Shown here piece by piece: positions 18,490 through 29,734 of a stretch of DNA of 64,000 nt (position 1 is its first letter; every line of letters begins with the position of its first letter). Position numbers and translations under genes: made by a program. Under the pieces are notes generated by a model. That model was not told the DNA's origin. It did not search any database and saw nothing but the letters and a program-made list of their open reading frames with translations. The DNA is from Hexactinellida sp. DTS-2022. Taxonomy: Eukaryota > Porifera > Hexactinellida. The stretch lies in the NCBI GenBank assembly GCA_028753945.1, contig JAPNXP010000017.1, positions 2,170,001 to 2,234,000 of the forward strand, in the 5' to 3' direction.

Positions 18490-20367
18490 ATGGATTATAC
18501 AGAAGAAGAGAGACTTGAGTTTTGGAAAAGATCTGGAAATAAAACATTTATTTGGTGTCAAATAATAATAATAACAAATGAAAATGAAATAGAAATTATA
18601 TCAGATCATTTTACATACGACACTAATACTCAACATAATTTCATGAAAACAATAAATGAGCTACAAACAAACAACAACAAATATATTCCTATTATAGAAA
18701 CAGCTTGTACCATTGAATATAGAGTTTGGATAAACGAGTTTCCGAATGCAATAATTCAGGATCAAATAACGGATGCTTTATTAGAAATAAAACAAGTTTT
18801 CAAAGGTGTTAAAATACGGTTAACTCTATTCTTTGCAAACACTGGTAATATGATGGTAAAGCGATTATCTGATTGGATAAGGGAACTAAGGGGGAATGAT
18901 ATTAGTGTCATTATTGGACCGATTTTAGTGACGCATTCAATTGATGCACCTAGCAACACAAGTGAAGAAATGGAATGTGAAAGAATGCGAGAAGATAGTT
19001 TGTTGTTAAGGAAGATTTGGGCAACTTTAGTGTCGGTTTCCAGAGGTGTTAGTTCCGAAAAGGTTTTATTTCTAAGTGACTACATTGGAAATGATTACAG
19101 TACTAATTCAGTGATGGAATCATTTAGTAGTGAACAGTTATTTGTGTTCTATAAAATTGTGAAAACTTCAATGTCACTTTTATCACAAGATTTATCAGCT
19201 AGAGGTGTTAAAAATAAGTTGCAAATTGGATTTCCGCCTTTTTGTTTCATTTTCAAACTGGAACTACAAATACAGGACACTTTCTCAAAGAGTTTAATAT
19301 TGGAACCAACTTTGATGAAATATGGAAGTGAAAATTCAGTTTTCCATAAAATTGATGAAACAGTTAATGAACTTTGCATTGAATTCAAGAAAACGAAATT
19401 ATATTTAAGAAGTGTGCGAATTGTACTAAATAGTGTATCGGAACAATCCAGGGTTACGACAGACGCTCTATGGAATGTTGTCGAGGAAATACAACAAAAT
19501 AATTCAAACGGGAAAGGTGTGAAAAACATTACAAAAGTAGTTGAGAGTTTTATGAAAATGCAATCTGCCCAGAAAGATGTATCCATGGAAACACATCGGA
19601 ATGTGGAATATGAGTTGCATAAACTCAACCAATCAGCTATCGACCTAGATTACGCCATAAGGGAGCTAAATATAGACATTTTAAAATATTCTAAATTTGG
19701 TATCAATTTTGAAGATGCTTTTGAAATTTTAAAGAAATTCGAGAAAACGTTTGAAGGAACAGATTTATTGTTGATTTTAGAAAAAACAAACATGTTTTGT
19801 TTACTTTCTTTAAGTTATAAAGCAAGCAAATATTTATCCAAACAACAGCAAAACAAAGATAAAATGCAAACAAGTGAAATTACAGAAATCGAAGAGATGT
19901 TAGTTCGATTGACAAAAGAAACAAAATGGATTTCAACACAACTGGAATTAAAACAAGAATTACTTTCAAAATCGGACATTGAATTTGTAAAGAAGAAATA
20001 TGAGCTCACTCAAATGTTAATAAAGAACAATTCCCTAAAAAAACATTTTGAAAACGATCTACAATTTGCAAAAGGTTGCACACCTAAAGGAGAACTAAAT
20101 CAATTGTTATGTTTCAGTTCCAAATTAAGATGCGAACTTGCGAAAGAAAAAGAATACAATGAAACAATTAAAAATCCTTCTACAAACACGGATTTTAAGA
20201 TCCCTTATCCAAATATAAACATAAATATAAGTGAATATTTAGATCTAATTCATTGTAACAGAGATGATACTCCCAAAAGAATTTCTGAATTTGCAACAAA
20301 TATTCAATTAATTGAAGAGAAATTAACACAAATTGCTAAAATCCTATTTTTAGATAATTTGAGATAG
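18490..20367 (+). CDS. D9: inactive deaminase-like domain fused to a long helical tail
   Basis: 625 residues from the ATG at 18490. Residues 1..180 follow the D-family layout: MDYTEEERLEFWKRSG start, VKIRLTLFFAN, then LSDWIRELRGNDISVIIGPI, matching LxxWIxEL...ISVIIGPI of D1. The catalytic elements are gone: where HAE and SPCxxC should be there are THNFM-like and ETACTIEYRVWI sequences with no zinc ligands. Residues from about 190 onward are rich in Lys, Glu, Asn and Leu and predict long helices or coiled coil (for example MEEMLVRLTKETKW-like heptads near 450..520). It may act as a regulatory or scaffold partner of the active deaminases (inference). No other domain recognised. Confidence 0.75.
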   Translation: MDYTEEERLEFWKRSGNKTFIWCQIIIITNENEIEIISDHFTYDTNTQHNFMKTINELQTNNNKYIPIIETACTIEYRVWINEFPNAIIQDQITDALLEIKQVFKGVKIRLTLFFANTGNMMVKRLSDWIRELRGNDISVIIGPILVTHSIDAPSNTSEEMECERMREDSLLLRKIWATLVSVSRGVSSEKVLFLSDYIGNDYSTNSVMESFSSEQLFVFYKIVKTSMSLLSQDLSARGVKNKLQIGFPPFCFIFKLELQIQDTFSKSLILEPTLMKYGSENSVFHKIDETVNELCIEFKKTKLYLRSVRIVLNSVSEQSRVTTDALWNVVEEIQQNNSNGKGVKNITKVVESFMKMQSAQKDVSMETHRNVEYELHKLNQSAIDLDYAIRELNIDILKYSKFGINFEDAFEILKKFEKTFEGTDLLLILEKTNMFCLLSLSYKASKYLSKQQQNKDKMQTSEITEIEEMLVRLTKETKWISTQLELKQELLSKSDIEFVKKKYELTQMLIKNNSLKKHFENDLQFAKGCTPKGELNQLLCFSSKLRCELAKEKEYNETIKNPSTNTDFKIPYPNININISEYLDLIHCNRDDTPKRISEFATNIQLIEEKLTQIAKILFLDNLR

Positions 20368-20574
20368 AATTTATTTTTGTATTTATCGCTTAATGTTATG
20401 CAAATTATTAGCAGCCATTTGAAAATGCCACATAAATATATTTAGTTATAAAGTACTAAAAACAAACAATTATTGCTATTAAACAAATACTAATAAGTTA
20501 GTTAGTAACAAATATACAAGAATCACCAATCAAAAGCGTACTTATATACAATTATATAAGTTGTTAATTAATTC
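20368..20574. other. Convergent intergenic region D9/SNX29
   Basis: 207 AT-rich bases between two 3' ends. No repeat or gene recognised; it must hold both polyadenylation regions. Confidence 0.4.
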
Positions 20575-22947
20575 CTATAAACCAGTATACGTTGGTGACT
20601 TAGGTGGTTGAGTGGAATTTCGCCTTCCACCTTGAAAAGTCGCAGGAGAGGAAGCACGGGACCCTCGATCACTTCCGGTCCCATTCCCAAGGGGGTCGGC
20701 GAAAAACGGGAGTAATTCAAGAAACCTCTGCTTATTTAAACTGTCGTCAAATAAAGCAGGTTTGCCTGGTGATCTAGGTTGGCTTAATATATGCGACATG
20801 TACCGTAAATAACCCTGCAATCGTTGTCTACGCTCTTCTACTAATTTAGCATCTTTTCTGCCAATATTCTTTTTAGGCGGAAAATGGAATTTTTCTATTG
20901 CAGGCACTTTTTTCCGAAGTTGTTGATGGAACTCATGGAATTCAGTATAACGTCTGTATACATTCCATTCGTCGTTATGGATACGGATATATATTTGGTA
21001 TACGTGATGTGACTCGCCGCGAAGAAAAGCAGATGGAATCCAAATCTTCACAAATTCCCGCTTTAAAATTCCTTCAGTACTAAACTGGTTGCCATCTTCT
21101 ATTGTTATAGATTGTGTATCAAATGTAGGCACTTGCATGCCTACAGAAAGCATTGTATTTTGCATGCATTTAATTCCTCTGTTCTTCATTATAAGCTCTT
21201 TATGCAGTCGTTCGTTTAATTCCATTAATTCGCCGTACATGTCAGATAACTGTACTATCTTTTCATCATCTTCTAAGTTGATTTCCGTATTACTTATTGG
21301 TGACATGGTATTAGGGACACCAATTGATTCCCGTATTTCCATAGATTGCACCATGCCAACATACTTCTTTAACTGCGTTTTTAGGAGCTCATTTTCGCGA
21401 GAAATCGAAGTGAGTTTCATTGACAATTCGTCTCCTCTCATTTTCATTTCAGATTTTTCTAATTCAATTTCGTCTCGCAACATTCCATTCAGTCGCTGCT
21501 CGCGTTCGAGTTCTATTTTTAGTTCGGTGTTCCTATCGGCTACTCTCTCGTTCTGTTTGCTTACTGTACCCATTAGCGCTTCCAGATCCCCACGGGACAT
21601 CTCTGATAGGGACAGGATTGGGGGGAGTTTGGTTTGTTCCTCAAAAGTTGCGGGATTTCCAAGCTTAGAAGCGCTGAGCGCCATTTCCGTAGCATTGAGA
21701 GCCTCCTGCGTAGACGCTGTCAATTGATTGGCTCCTGTTGAGTACTGTAGGCCTTCGTCTGCGTGAGTATATAAAGAGGCTGTGGTGTGTTTGTCGGGAG
21801 AAGAACTCAGTTCTCCAACGAATAGCTTGGGATCTCTGTTGAGCTCTTCGGGGTCAGAAAGTGAGGATTTGTCAGAGTGGTCTGGTATCAAGTTGGTGTC
21901 ACCTGACATAGTTTCAGTTCCAGTTCCATTTGAGATCGGAAAGGTGTCATTTGTTATGTTTTCAAATGCGTTATTGCCAGTTGGAGTTTTGTCCGTCTCG
22001 ATCGTTAGAGCGTCACTCCACTCACTCACCTTCTGTTTGTGTCGGACTACTATTTCAGTTTTGTTGTCAAACTGCACAACAGTAGTTTTCTGACTCCTCC
22101 GCTTGCTTTTCTCTTTTCTCACCAGTTCCTTAACCGGCGCATGCATAACGGGTTCTGGCGTGAAGTCGCCTTGCGGGAAACTCGAAGGCTCTACAATAGA
22201 CGGACTATGGACATTGAAGGTAGATATCTTCTCGCTTTGAGTGAGCGGATCTGTTTTGTACGTCATGTGTCTGGGGGCGGTGGACACGAATACGCTGTGA
22301 CTCGTAAGGGGACTCGACTGTCCGTTCCGACCCACTGAGAGCCCGGGTATGGGACCAGGGGACGGCTTTCTATCCTCCGGTTTTGGAGAGGAACCCCCTC
22401 TCGAGTTTAAACAAACTTTGAGAGCGAAAATAACCGATACTAGTCCAGCTGCACTCGTTGGTAGAATCGAAGACTTTTCCTCATCTCTGATGAAAGCGTG
22501 AGGATCATAGAATTTCTGAATAACCTGTGTTTCATTAAGAAGTGCGGTTAGTACGGTTTGTAGATTCCTTTCATTCAAGGCTAACTTGAGCCACACCATT
22601 CCCATATTGGCTTTTGTAGAATCCATATTCTGTTCCGTTTGTACGACGCTCTTCAATCTCTCGAATTGGAAATCACTCAGCACTTCTCTCACTGCCGGCC
22701 AGAAGGCTCCCGAATCTTCTCGTCGCCCAAACGCCTGTTTCAGTTTACCCGCTTTACGTTTGATGCCATGGGACAGACACGTGTCCATACTATTCAGCAG
22801 ATTCACAACCCTGTGGTCCCCCTCAGTGGCTACCCCCTGGCCGGCACCGAAGTACCGCTGACACTGTTTGACGGAGTCCAGCACTGAGGCCAGCAGGAGT
22901 TCTCTCACCTGTCCGTGCTTAGAAGTGTCCGTATCGACCAATGACAT
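20575..22947 (-). CDS. SNX29: Sorting nexin 29-like protein (RUN + coiled coil + PX)
   Basis: 790 residues in a single exon, close to the about 813 of vertebrate SNX29. An N-terminal RUN domain (about 10..180) starts VRELLLASVLDSVKQCQ and includes FWPAVREVL. A coiled coil occupies about 440..560. A PX domain (about 634..750) has VYQIYIRIHNDEWNVYRRYTEF and FHFPPKK, the phosphoinositide-binding Arg and Lys positions. PX proteins of this type act on endosomal membranes; RUN domains bind small GTPases. The middle and C-terminal tail are Ser/Pro-rich and likely disordered. Lack of introns is unusual for this family, which has many in vertebrates. Confidence 0.88.
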   Translation of the reverse strand: MSLVDTDTSKHGQVRELLLASVLDSVKQCQRYFGAGQGVATEGDHRVVNLLNSMDTCLSHGIKRKAGKLKQAFGRREDSGAFWPAVREVLSDFQFERLKSVVQTEQNMDSTKANMGMVWLKLALNERNLQTVLTALLNETQVIQKFYDPHAFIRDEEKSSILPTSAAGLVSVIFALKVCLNSRGGSSPKPEDRKPSPGPIPGLSVGRNGQSSPLTSHSVFVSTAPRHMTYKTDPLTQSEKISTFNVHSPSIVEPSSFPQGDFTPEPVMHAPVKELVRKEKSKRRSQKTTVVQFDNKTEIVVRHKQKVSEWSDALTIETDKTPTGNNAFENITNDTFPISNGTGTETMSGDTNLIPDHSDKSSLSDPEELNRDPKLFVGELSSSPDKHTTASLYTHADEGLQYSTGANQLTASTQEALNATEMALSASKLGNPATFEEQTKLPPILSLSEMSRGDLEALMGTVSKQNERVADRNTELKIELEREQRLNGMLRDEIELEKSEMKMRGDELSMKLTSISRENELLKTQLKKYVGMVQSMEIRESIGVPNTMSPISNTEINLEDDEKIVQLSDMYGELMELNERLHKELIMKNRGIKCMQNTMLSVGMQVPTFDTQSITIEDGNQFSTEGILKREFVKIWIPSAFLRGESHHVYQIYIRIHNDEWNVYRRYTEFHEFHQQLRKKVPAIEKFHFPPKKNIGRKDAKLVEERRQRLQGYLRYMSHILSQPRSPGKPALFDDSLNKQRFLELLPFFADPLGNGTGSDRGSRASSPATFQGGRRNSTQPPKSPTYTGL

Positions 22948-23926
22948 TTCAGCTATCTAGTAGGCCTAGACACTCAAATGGTATTCGTAATGGATAAATA
23001 AACAAATTGGAAATATTGGGATCCCGATTCTACCTAGGGCAGTTCTAACGTTACGTAAAGGAAAATTCCAAGGAAATTAGACACTCCCCTCATTTTACAT
23101 TTTTCTGACCTGTTTGTATTATAAAACGGATGGTTTGTCACAAAAAAAGGATAACCCCCTCACTTGGATTAATTAGTATTTTGGAAATTATAATATTTAG
23201 AAAGCGAAAATCGGTGTAGCTATTATTTTCAAATAAGTTTGCCAAGGTGTCAATGATTATTATACAACTCGATTGCGTACAAATGTAGTACAGTAAACTC
23301 CCGTTTAGAACAAACTAAATGCATTAATTATTATCCGCTTATAACGAAGGGATTTACAGGTCCCAAACACTTCGTTATAACGTGTGACTTATAAAGAAGC
23401 TAGTTTGAATCAATATAACTATGCAACCCTGCTTTTATATGAAATCTAATTATCCTAATTGCCCTATAATTATCCCATCTGAAGGAAATATACGACACAA
23501 TAGCTAAGACATGAGCATACTTTGAATAGCTGAGTATTAATATATAACAATTGGGCTTTAGTCAAAATGTGAGCGAGTGTGGTCAAAGGAAATTCCTAGA
23601 AAAACCTTAGGAAATAGAATATAAATTACTTATATCAAGCCTACACCTTGAATGTAATTCAGACACTGGTAAAGTCAGATTAGCAAATATACCTTAACAA
23701 CTCGAGTCACTTTACTAGTGACAAATTTGATGACTGGAGAATCATCAAGTCGATGAGATTAAACTTGAAAAGTATGCCTTTGCCTAACAGCAATATATAT
23801 TAGCAAGTTATTTTCAGTCCTCATAATGTTGATTTTCCTCTAATAGAAATTTCGTGCAAAATGCGACTTGATATTACCCGACCAAAACTGTAGTTTGTAT
23901 ATTGTAAAGGTGTTTGGCCGATCTAC
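22948..23926. other. Intergenic with MITE remnants
   Basis: A degraded GTTACGTAA MITE at about 23035..23165, a family C MITE at about 23291..23390 (CAGTAAACTCCCGTTTAGAAC ... TTCGTTATAACG) and a family D fragment at about 23795..23875 (TGCAAAATGCGACTTG). No coding region supported. Confidence 0.55.
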
Positions 23927-24054
23927 GTAGTGGATGCCGGTTGTAAGAACATCGTTGGGAATGCATATAGTGTTCTTCTTATAACCGACATAAATTACAT
24001 AGGGGTATATGCCAACCGTGTAAAGTAGAATGTTCTTGTATCCGGCATCTACTG
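23927..24054. mobile_element. Family B MITE (GTGGATGCCGG...CCGGCATCTACTG)
   Basis: Inverted ends GGATGCCGGTTGTAAGAACA and TGTTCTTGTATCCGGCATC around a short centre with ATGCATATAG. Same family as 35010, 46382, 53805 and 54867. Confidence 0.7.
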
Positions 24055-27000
24055 TAAAAAACTTAATTAATAAGAAATTATTGGGTGATGTAAAACGGAT
24101 CACTAGATGCAGCACAAGGCTATTAATTAATATTCCAAATTACAGTAGATGCCGGATATATACTGTAAGATCTAATTTACCAAAACGGTATTTCTCATAA
24201 CCACACTATTCCTTAGAAGCTTAGATATTACAACCTGTAACTAATAGACACTAATTATGTAATGCTCATTTGGGATATGATAATTCATATAAGCAGTGTC
24301 GGTTTTGCTGATATCAGTTGGAATAAACAGGTAATGTTATAAATATTTGTTTGAAATAAATTGTGAATAAGATATGTATTGGGTGCAGAGAATTATCCCA
24401 AGTACAAGTGCCACTGCATAGGAAGATCGTTATAAGGCACTTAGTGATAAAGTTGAAAAAAATATTGAGAAAAGATTTGGTTAAGGGTGCTCTGTACTGA
24501 TATTTTGACACCCGACGACCTAATGTTTTTATTGCGTTTTTGGATAGTACTAATATATCTAAGATATCCCTGAAAATATTAGAGTTCTACTATGTATATA
24601 TCCTTAGTTATGAACTAGACAATGTCAATATAGGCCTAATCCATACTAGCCAAATATTTACAAAAAAAATTTATGTTAGTTTTTAGCGCGAAACATGTCA
24701 ATTATAAAATATACCTGAGTCAATACTCAATGTTTTAAATCGAACCGAAATATGCTTTTTCTTTAATCTACTCTATGTTATTGTCATTTTTGTGAAATTG
24801 GTCAAAAAAAACCCACTATTTTTCATTAAAAGTATACTAATTCAATTTTTTTGTATTAAATTGCCAAAACTGCCCGCTTTTAAAACATGCGCCTACATAT
24901 ACTGAGCATTTTAAAAAAAAGTTTGACTTTCTAGAATAAAAATTCTCTTTTTTACATCCATATGCCCAAATGGTCTTTTTTTACACCTTCATAATTAGCA
25001 TTTAATTAATTTGTGTCGAAGTGGCTGAGTCCAGAATATGAAAGTGCGAGGAAAAGGAGTTCCTAAACTGCATAAAATAGATAATGTCATTTGAAATTGA
25101 ATTAGACTATTTTTAGAAATTTAGAGCTAAGCTCTATCTCATTTGGATCAGAAGTTGGATTTTTGTCAGCTTTTTAACATATTGCCACTTTGACACCACC
25201 ATATTTGGGCATTTGAAATCAGAACACATCATTCGAATTATAATATAATCCCAAAAGTTTATCCAATGAGTAAGAAATAGTATCATGATGTGACTAGAAT
25301 TTTAGAGCTAGTCTCTGCTGTCCAGAGATCAAGAGTTACAAAATTTGCTTCGTCATCAAAATTGGGCACATCAAATTACCATATATGGTCATGTTAAAAA
25401 GTGTGACACCTAGAGTCCTAAAATGTATTATAAACGTATAGAAAGTCAGGTATTTACAGTATTTTCTAATGCCTATGATCAATTTATCTCAAAGCGTTTC
25501 TGAAATATCAACAGGTGTGAAATGTCAGATTTTTTGCCCCCTTCTGTGGCCCAAAAGTCCATAACTTATCGAATAATGATTGGATCGTGTTGTGTAACGT
25601 CTCATTTTGTGCGCAAATGCTATTTCCATATTTGTATTACCAAATTGGTGTTTTATATAATACATTATTGTATATTTGAGGGCCTTGAGGTGTGAAAATA
25701 TGACAAAACAGACAAAACCATAGTCATAAATTGGTCATAACTCATGATATTTTATTGTAAAAGTGTTGAAAACAAATGCTACGCATAGATAAGAAGCTGG
25801 CGCATTTTTATGAAGAATAACAGAATTATTCTGCTGTCCAATTTCCCACAGTAATATATGATCACCGGCTACTTGCATACCCTTCATATTCTTTTATGCC
25901 CCTAATTTCCTAATTTTTGACATATTCCTGAACCTTTTGACGTGAACCTGTATATTTTGACCTGTAGATTCCGAAATTTTTAATTTTGGGAACAATATAT
26001 GGCAGTGTAGAATTTTATCACCTCTTTTGATGTTGAAATTCGGAAAAATTCGTGGGCCGCAGCCTTAGAATGCTTATAAAACCAAAAATAATAATCAGAA
26101 AGTCAAAAAATTTCTCTGGGGTAACACATGATGCATCCTCAGACCCTTGAACTAGAATTGAAAAATTTTTCTTCTAACATTTTATAACGATAGTTTAGTG
26201 CACGACTGCGTTTTATGATTATTTTGAAAAAATGCCCTTTAGCATCGTTTCTTCTGCAAAAATAAATAAAATAAAAATTATTACTGAGAGGAAATAGTCT
26301 CATAATAATATGTTCAAAAATTCAAAAAGATTCAACAATTTTGAAAAAATGTCATGCCCATATAAGGAAGTCGACGTCTTATTTTATTAAAAAACACCAT
26401 CTTGATTGAAAATTAAGAAAAAAAAAATCATAGAAGTCAATCTCTATCTCATCTAGAGTATTCCTAGTAGTAAATTATGCAATTCTGAGATTCACCGTGA
26501 ACGCCCGAATATCAATACAGATTACCCTTAAATAGTATTTTCTAAGAAGAAATATAAAGCATAGAAATCTCTCTTTTATATATTGTAAGGGGCTAGGGTA
26601 GCCCCAGAGCACAAGGCTCAACTCACCTGTAGTTTAGTTTTATGAAGTTTTGAATAAGTTTATAAAGCAAATAATAATTCCAACTATTCCACTATAAACA
26701 TGTTAGGTAGAATAATGTTATGGGTCATTTTAAATAACTCTATTATATGAATAGAAATAGCCAAAGGTTTCTTTCATTGTTATTGTTTCTCTCATTCAAA
26801 GGTAGATTTTTATTCTGATAACGGATTTCTTTTCACTCAGGAAAGTTTATGACTCGAAATATTTATTGTATTTATTTCCACGGAAAACAAATTATATTTT
26901 TTATAAAAATTTACCTCGAAACCGGTTTTTTCTAACCAATTCTTTGAATGGAAATAAAATAAGAAAAATCCGATTGTAAATAAAACTAAATTGGAATTTC

Positions 27001-27402
27001 TTCACATTTAGAATAAACAGGTTTCGACTATATAAAAATTTCATAAATACTCGCTCTTATGATATAACTGTTTTGTTTTGTTTTGTTTATAGCTTCGTTT
27101 ATTTCCCGAATCCGTGGATAATTCAATAGTTTTACGTGTCTCTTCTTTAGGTATTAGGGAGTTCATTATTATAAACTCAACAAATTATTTACTTTATTTC
27201 CAGAAGAGTTAACATGCCTAATTTCCGAAACGGGACAGTATACTACTATATAGTAGGTTACCAAATTGTCGATATCCGTTACTTACTTTGTTGATGTGTA
27301 TTCTATTTTATCTCTTGGGTGTTATTTGAGAAAGTACAATTTCTCAATTTATATTTATACATAAGACTCAACCAACTATTCGTATTGTTATTGTTGGTCA
27401 TG
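24055..27402. other. 3.3-kb gene-free stretch
   Basis: No frame of gene length on either strand. AT-rich, with loosely repeated phrases such as 'tttgacaccaccatatttggg' and 'gggcacatcaaattaccatat', and scattered 'tgtgaaatgtcagat'. It could be an old decayed element or ordinary intergenic DNA; I recognise nothing specific. A family A MITE follows further right, at 27625. Confidence 0.5.
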
Positions 27403-27560
27403 GGCTGTTTAAACGTTACGTAACGCTTCCAAAGGGGGCGGGGGGGGTCAACTAAAGTGTGACAGGCAATCCTTTTGTATTATAAACAGGCCAAAAGCGT
27501 GACATAGGTTGGGGTGTCTATTTTTAATTGAATTTTGCTTTACGTAACGTTTGAACGGCC
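27403..27560. mobile_element. MITE with GGCYGTTYAAACGTTACGTAA inverted ends
   Basis: 158 bp. The left end GGCTGTTTAAACGTTACG mirrors the right end CGTAACGTTTGAACGGCC. The centre has 'ggggtcaactaaagtgtgac' and 'ccaaaagcgtgacatagg'. The most complete copy of the family in the window. Confidence 0.75.
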
Positions 27561-27624
27561 ACGTTGGGAATTAATTGTTTATGGACCCATTTATCTCTTG
27601 GGCCACAAACCAATTTACTAGATA

Positions 27625-27778
27625 CAGTAAACCTCGTTAATAGGAACACGGTTAATACGAACAATATTTCAGTCCCCTTCATACCCTTTTCAATACAAAT
27701 GACATTGGTTAATACGAATTCCGGATAAGGCGAACACATTTTGACGGTCCCCTGGTGTTCCTACTAACGAGGTTCTAT
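27625..27778. mobile_element. Family A MITE
   Basis: CAGTAAACCTCGTTAATAGG to CTACTAACGAGGTTCTATA, TA-flanked at the left, with ACGGTCCCCTGGTGTTCC near the right end. Lies just downstream of the NHL gene. Confidence 0.75.
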
Positions 27779-27893
27779 AAACTAAAATATAATATTAGAA
27801 GCAACATTTAATTAATCCATTAATTAATAACAACAAACTTGTTTTTTTATACAAAAATTAAATATTTCTACAATTCTACGTATTTATACTTTA

Positions 27894-29123
27894 TTAATAT
27901 TTGTGTACTGCGTTGACACCTTGCCGCGAAAGCACAAAAACATCACCAGCTGTCTCTGCCACACCTGCACATTCCATATACTCACCTCCGTTGTCAAGGG
28001 AATGAACACAATTTCCTTCTTGATTAAATACTTTCACACAATCCATGGATCCATCGATTATGTAGAAATTTCCATATTTGTCAATGTCAAATCCTTTTGG
28101 TATTAAAATCCCATTTTTCCCATGTGGAACTAATTTGTTTACAATAACACCTTTTCGGTCGAAAACACAAATACACATTTCAGAATGGTGTAGTACGTAA
28201 ATGTGGTCGTCATCTATTTTTATGTCAATCGGAGAAACCAACATTTTGTAGGCCAAACGACGAACGCAAGCCCCGTTTGTATTGAAAATAGAAATTCCGT
28301 TATTATTAGTATCACACACGTATATTTGATCTTCTTTGCCATTCCAATTGACTGAAATTGCTGTTGGATAATCCAATTTATGAACCGTCTTCCCTTTACC
28401 TCCAAACCTTTTTATTAACCGCCCACTTTTTGAGAATATGAATACGAAATCCGTTTTAATGTCTGTCACATATACTTTGTCATCTTTAAAGAAAACACCG
28501 TATGGTCCATGCATAAATGGATGCTTTATAGAGGCGACTATTTCCCCAAGGGGTTTGAAAATATGTACACTATTTTGCTCGCTGTCTGTTATTGCAATAT
28601 AATTTGTATCGGCGTTAATCGCTATTTTTTCTGGAACTACATTAAGGAATGTTTTGTTGAAAGGAGCAAATGATTTAATTGGTCTGTTTTTCAATTTGTA
28701 GTAAGGTACGGTTGTTGTTGTTATTGTGGCGTTGAAATTTGTTGTTATTGTTTCCCAGTTTATTAGTAGCATGCATGGTTTGGTTTCTATTAATTTAGAT
28801 TTTCGCTTTTCGACTACGCTTACTAATTCTACTGCTAGAGATTCCAATTGAACGAAATTTTGAAAACTTTGTTCAACTTCGTTAATGCTATCTAATTTCT
28901 TCATTTTTTGATTAATTTCTTGTTTAATAGATAAATATTTGTTTTCTAACTCGGTTATTAAATCTTTCCGAAATAATTCTATTTTGCTGTGTAATTCATC
29001 GCATTTTGTGTCAATTTCTTTTCGACAAATTGTAAAACTCTCTTCAATCAATTCCAACCTCGATTCCATTATTTCAGCCATTTTTAATGCAGAATTTATT
29101 ACAAAATTATATTTTTCTTTCAT
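27894..29123 (-). CDS. Coiled-coil + NHL-repeat protein (TRIM/NHL-like without RING)
   Basis: 409 residues, single exon. The N-terminal 115 residues form a coiled coil (CRKEIDTKCDELHSKIELF and similar). From about 160 to the end there are five or six NHL-type beta-propeller blades. Each holds a pattern like NYIAITDSEQNSVHIFKPLG, DKVYVTDIKTDFVFIFSKSG, DQIYVCDTNNNGISIFNTNG or GNFYIIDGSMDCVKVFNQEG. In TRIM-NHL proteins the propeller binds RNA or protein. No RING or B-box is seen upstream, so ubiquitin ligase activity is not expected unless an exon is missed. Start at the first ATG; an AG lies 8 bases before it. Confidence 0.8.
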   Translation of the reverse strand: MKEKYNFVINSALKMAEIMESRLELIEESFTICRKEIDTKCDELHSKIELFRKDLITELENKYLSIKQEINQKMKKLDSINEVEQSFQNFVQLESLAVELVSVVEKRKSKLIETKPCMLLINWETITTNFNATITTTTVPYYKLKNRPIKSFAPFNKTFLNVVPEKIAINADTNYIAITDSEQNSVHIFKPLGEIVASIKHPFMHGPYGVFFKDDKVYVTDIKTDFVFIFSKSGRLIKRFGGKGKTVHKLDYPTAISVNWNGKEDQIYVCDTNNNGISIFNTNGACVRRLAYKMLVSPIDIKIDDDHIYVLHHSEMCICVFDRKGVIVNKLVPHGKNGILIPKGFDIDKYGNFYIIDGSMDCVKVFNQEGNCVHSLDNGGEYMECAGVAETAGDVFVLSRQGVNAVHKY

Positions 29124-29436
29124 ATTTATACCTTAACTATAATAATGCTATTTGTCTTATCATTCATTTGTATTAGCAAACCTATTAACGTATATGCTTA
29201 CGTAAAATGATTTATTTCCAGGTAAATGTAATTAGGTATTGTATCTAATTAAGAGTTAGTTTCATATTAGATTGTCAGTATATTAGGTCAATTTATAAAT
29301 AATAATTATTTGTAATATCCTGTATTTCAGTAATTCATTGCAAATTGATAATATCCTAAAGTTAATGGATAATATTATTCAACAAATTGACAAATTGTAA
29401 GTACAAGCATAATGCAGAAATGTGATTTTTAAACTT

Positions 29437-29699
29437 GATATTGGTTAATACGAATTCCGGATAATACGAACACATTTTGACGGTCACCTGGTGTTCCTAC
29501 TAACGAGGTTCTACTGTAGTTTGTTTGGTGTTAAAATATTAATATGGACAAACAACAAATAAACGAACTTATAAAATTCAAAAAACAAAATCAAAATATT
29601 AAATCCATTTGTATAGAAAATGCTTTGAAGGGGACTGAAATAGTGTTCGTATTAACCAAATTTCGTACTAACCGTGTTCCTACTAACGAGGTTATACTG
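29437..29699. mobile_element. Two family A MITE fragments flanking 90 bp
   Basis: Both fragments end in CTACTAACGAGGTT(C/A)TACTG, at 29516 and 29699. They lie immediately upstream of the DEGS1 start, so the DEGS1 5' flank is built largely from MITE sequence. Confidence 0.65.
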
Positions 29700-29734
29700 T
29701 ACCCTTATTCTAACTTAGCATTATTTCATTTCCA

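Noticed and set aside
21089-21727. 212-codon plus-strand frame inside SNX29
   Set aside because: Antisense shadow of the Ser/Glu-rich coiled-coil region; no family similarity or splice context.
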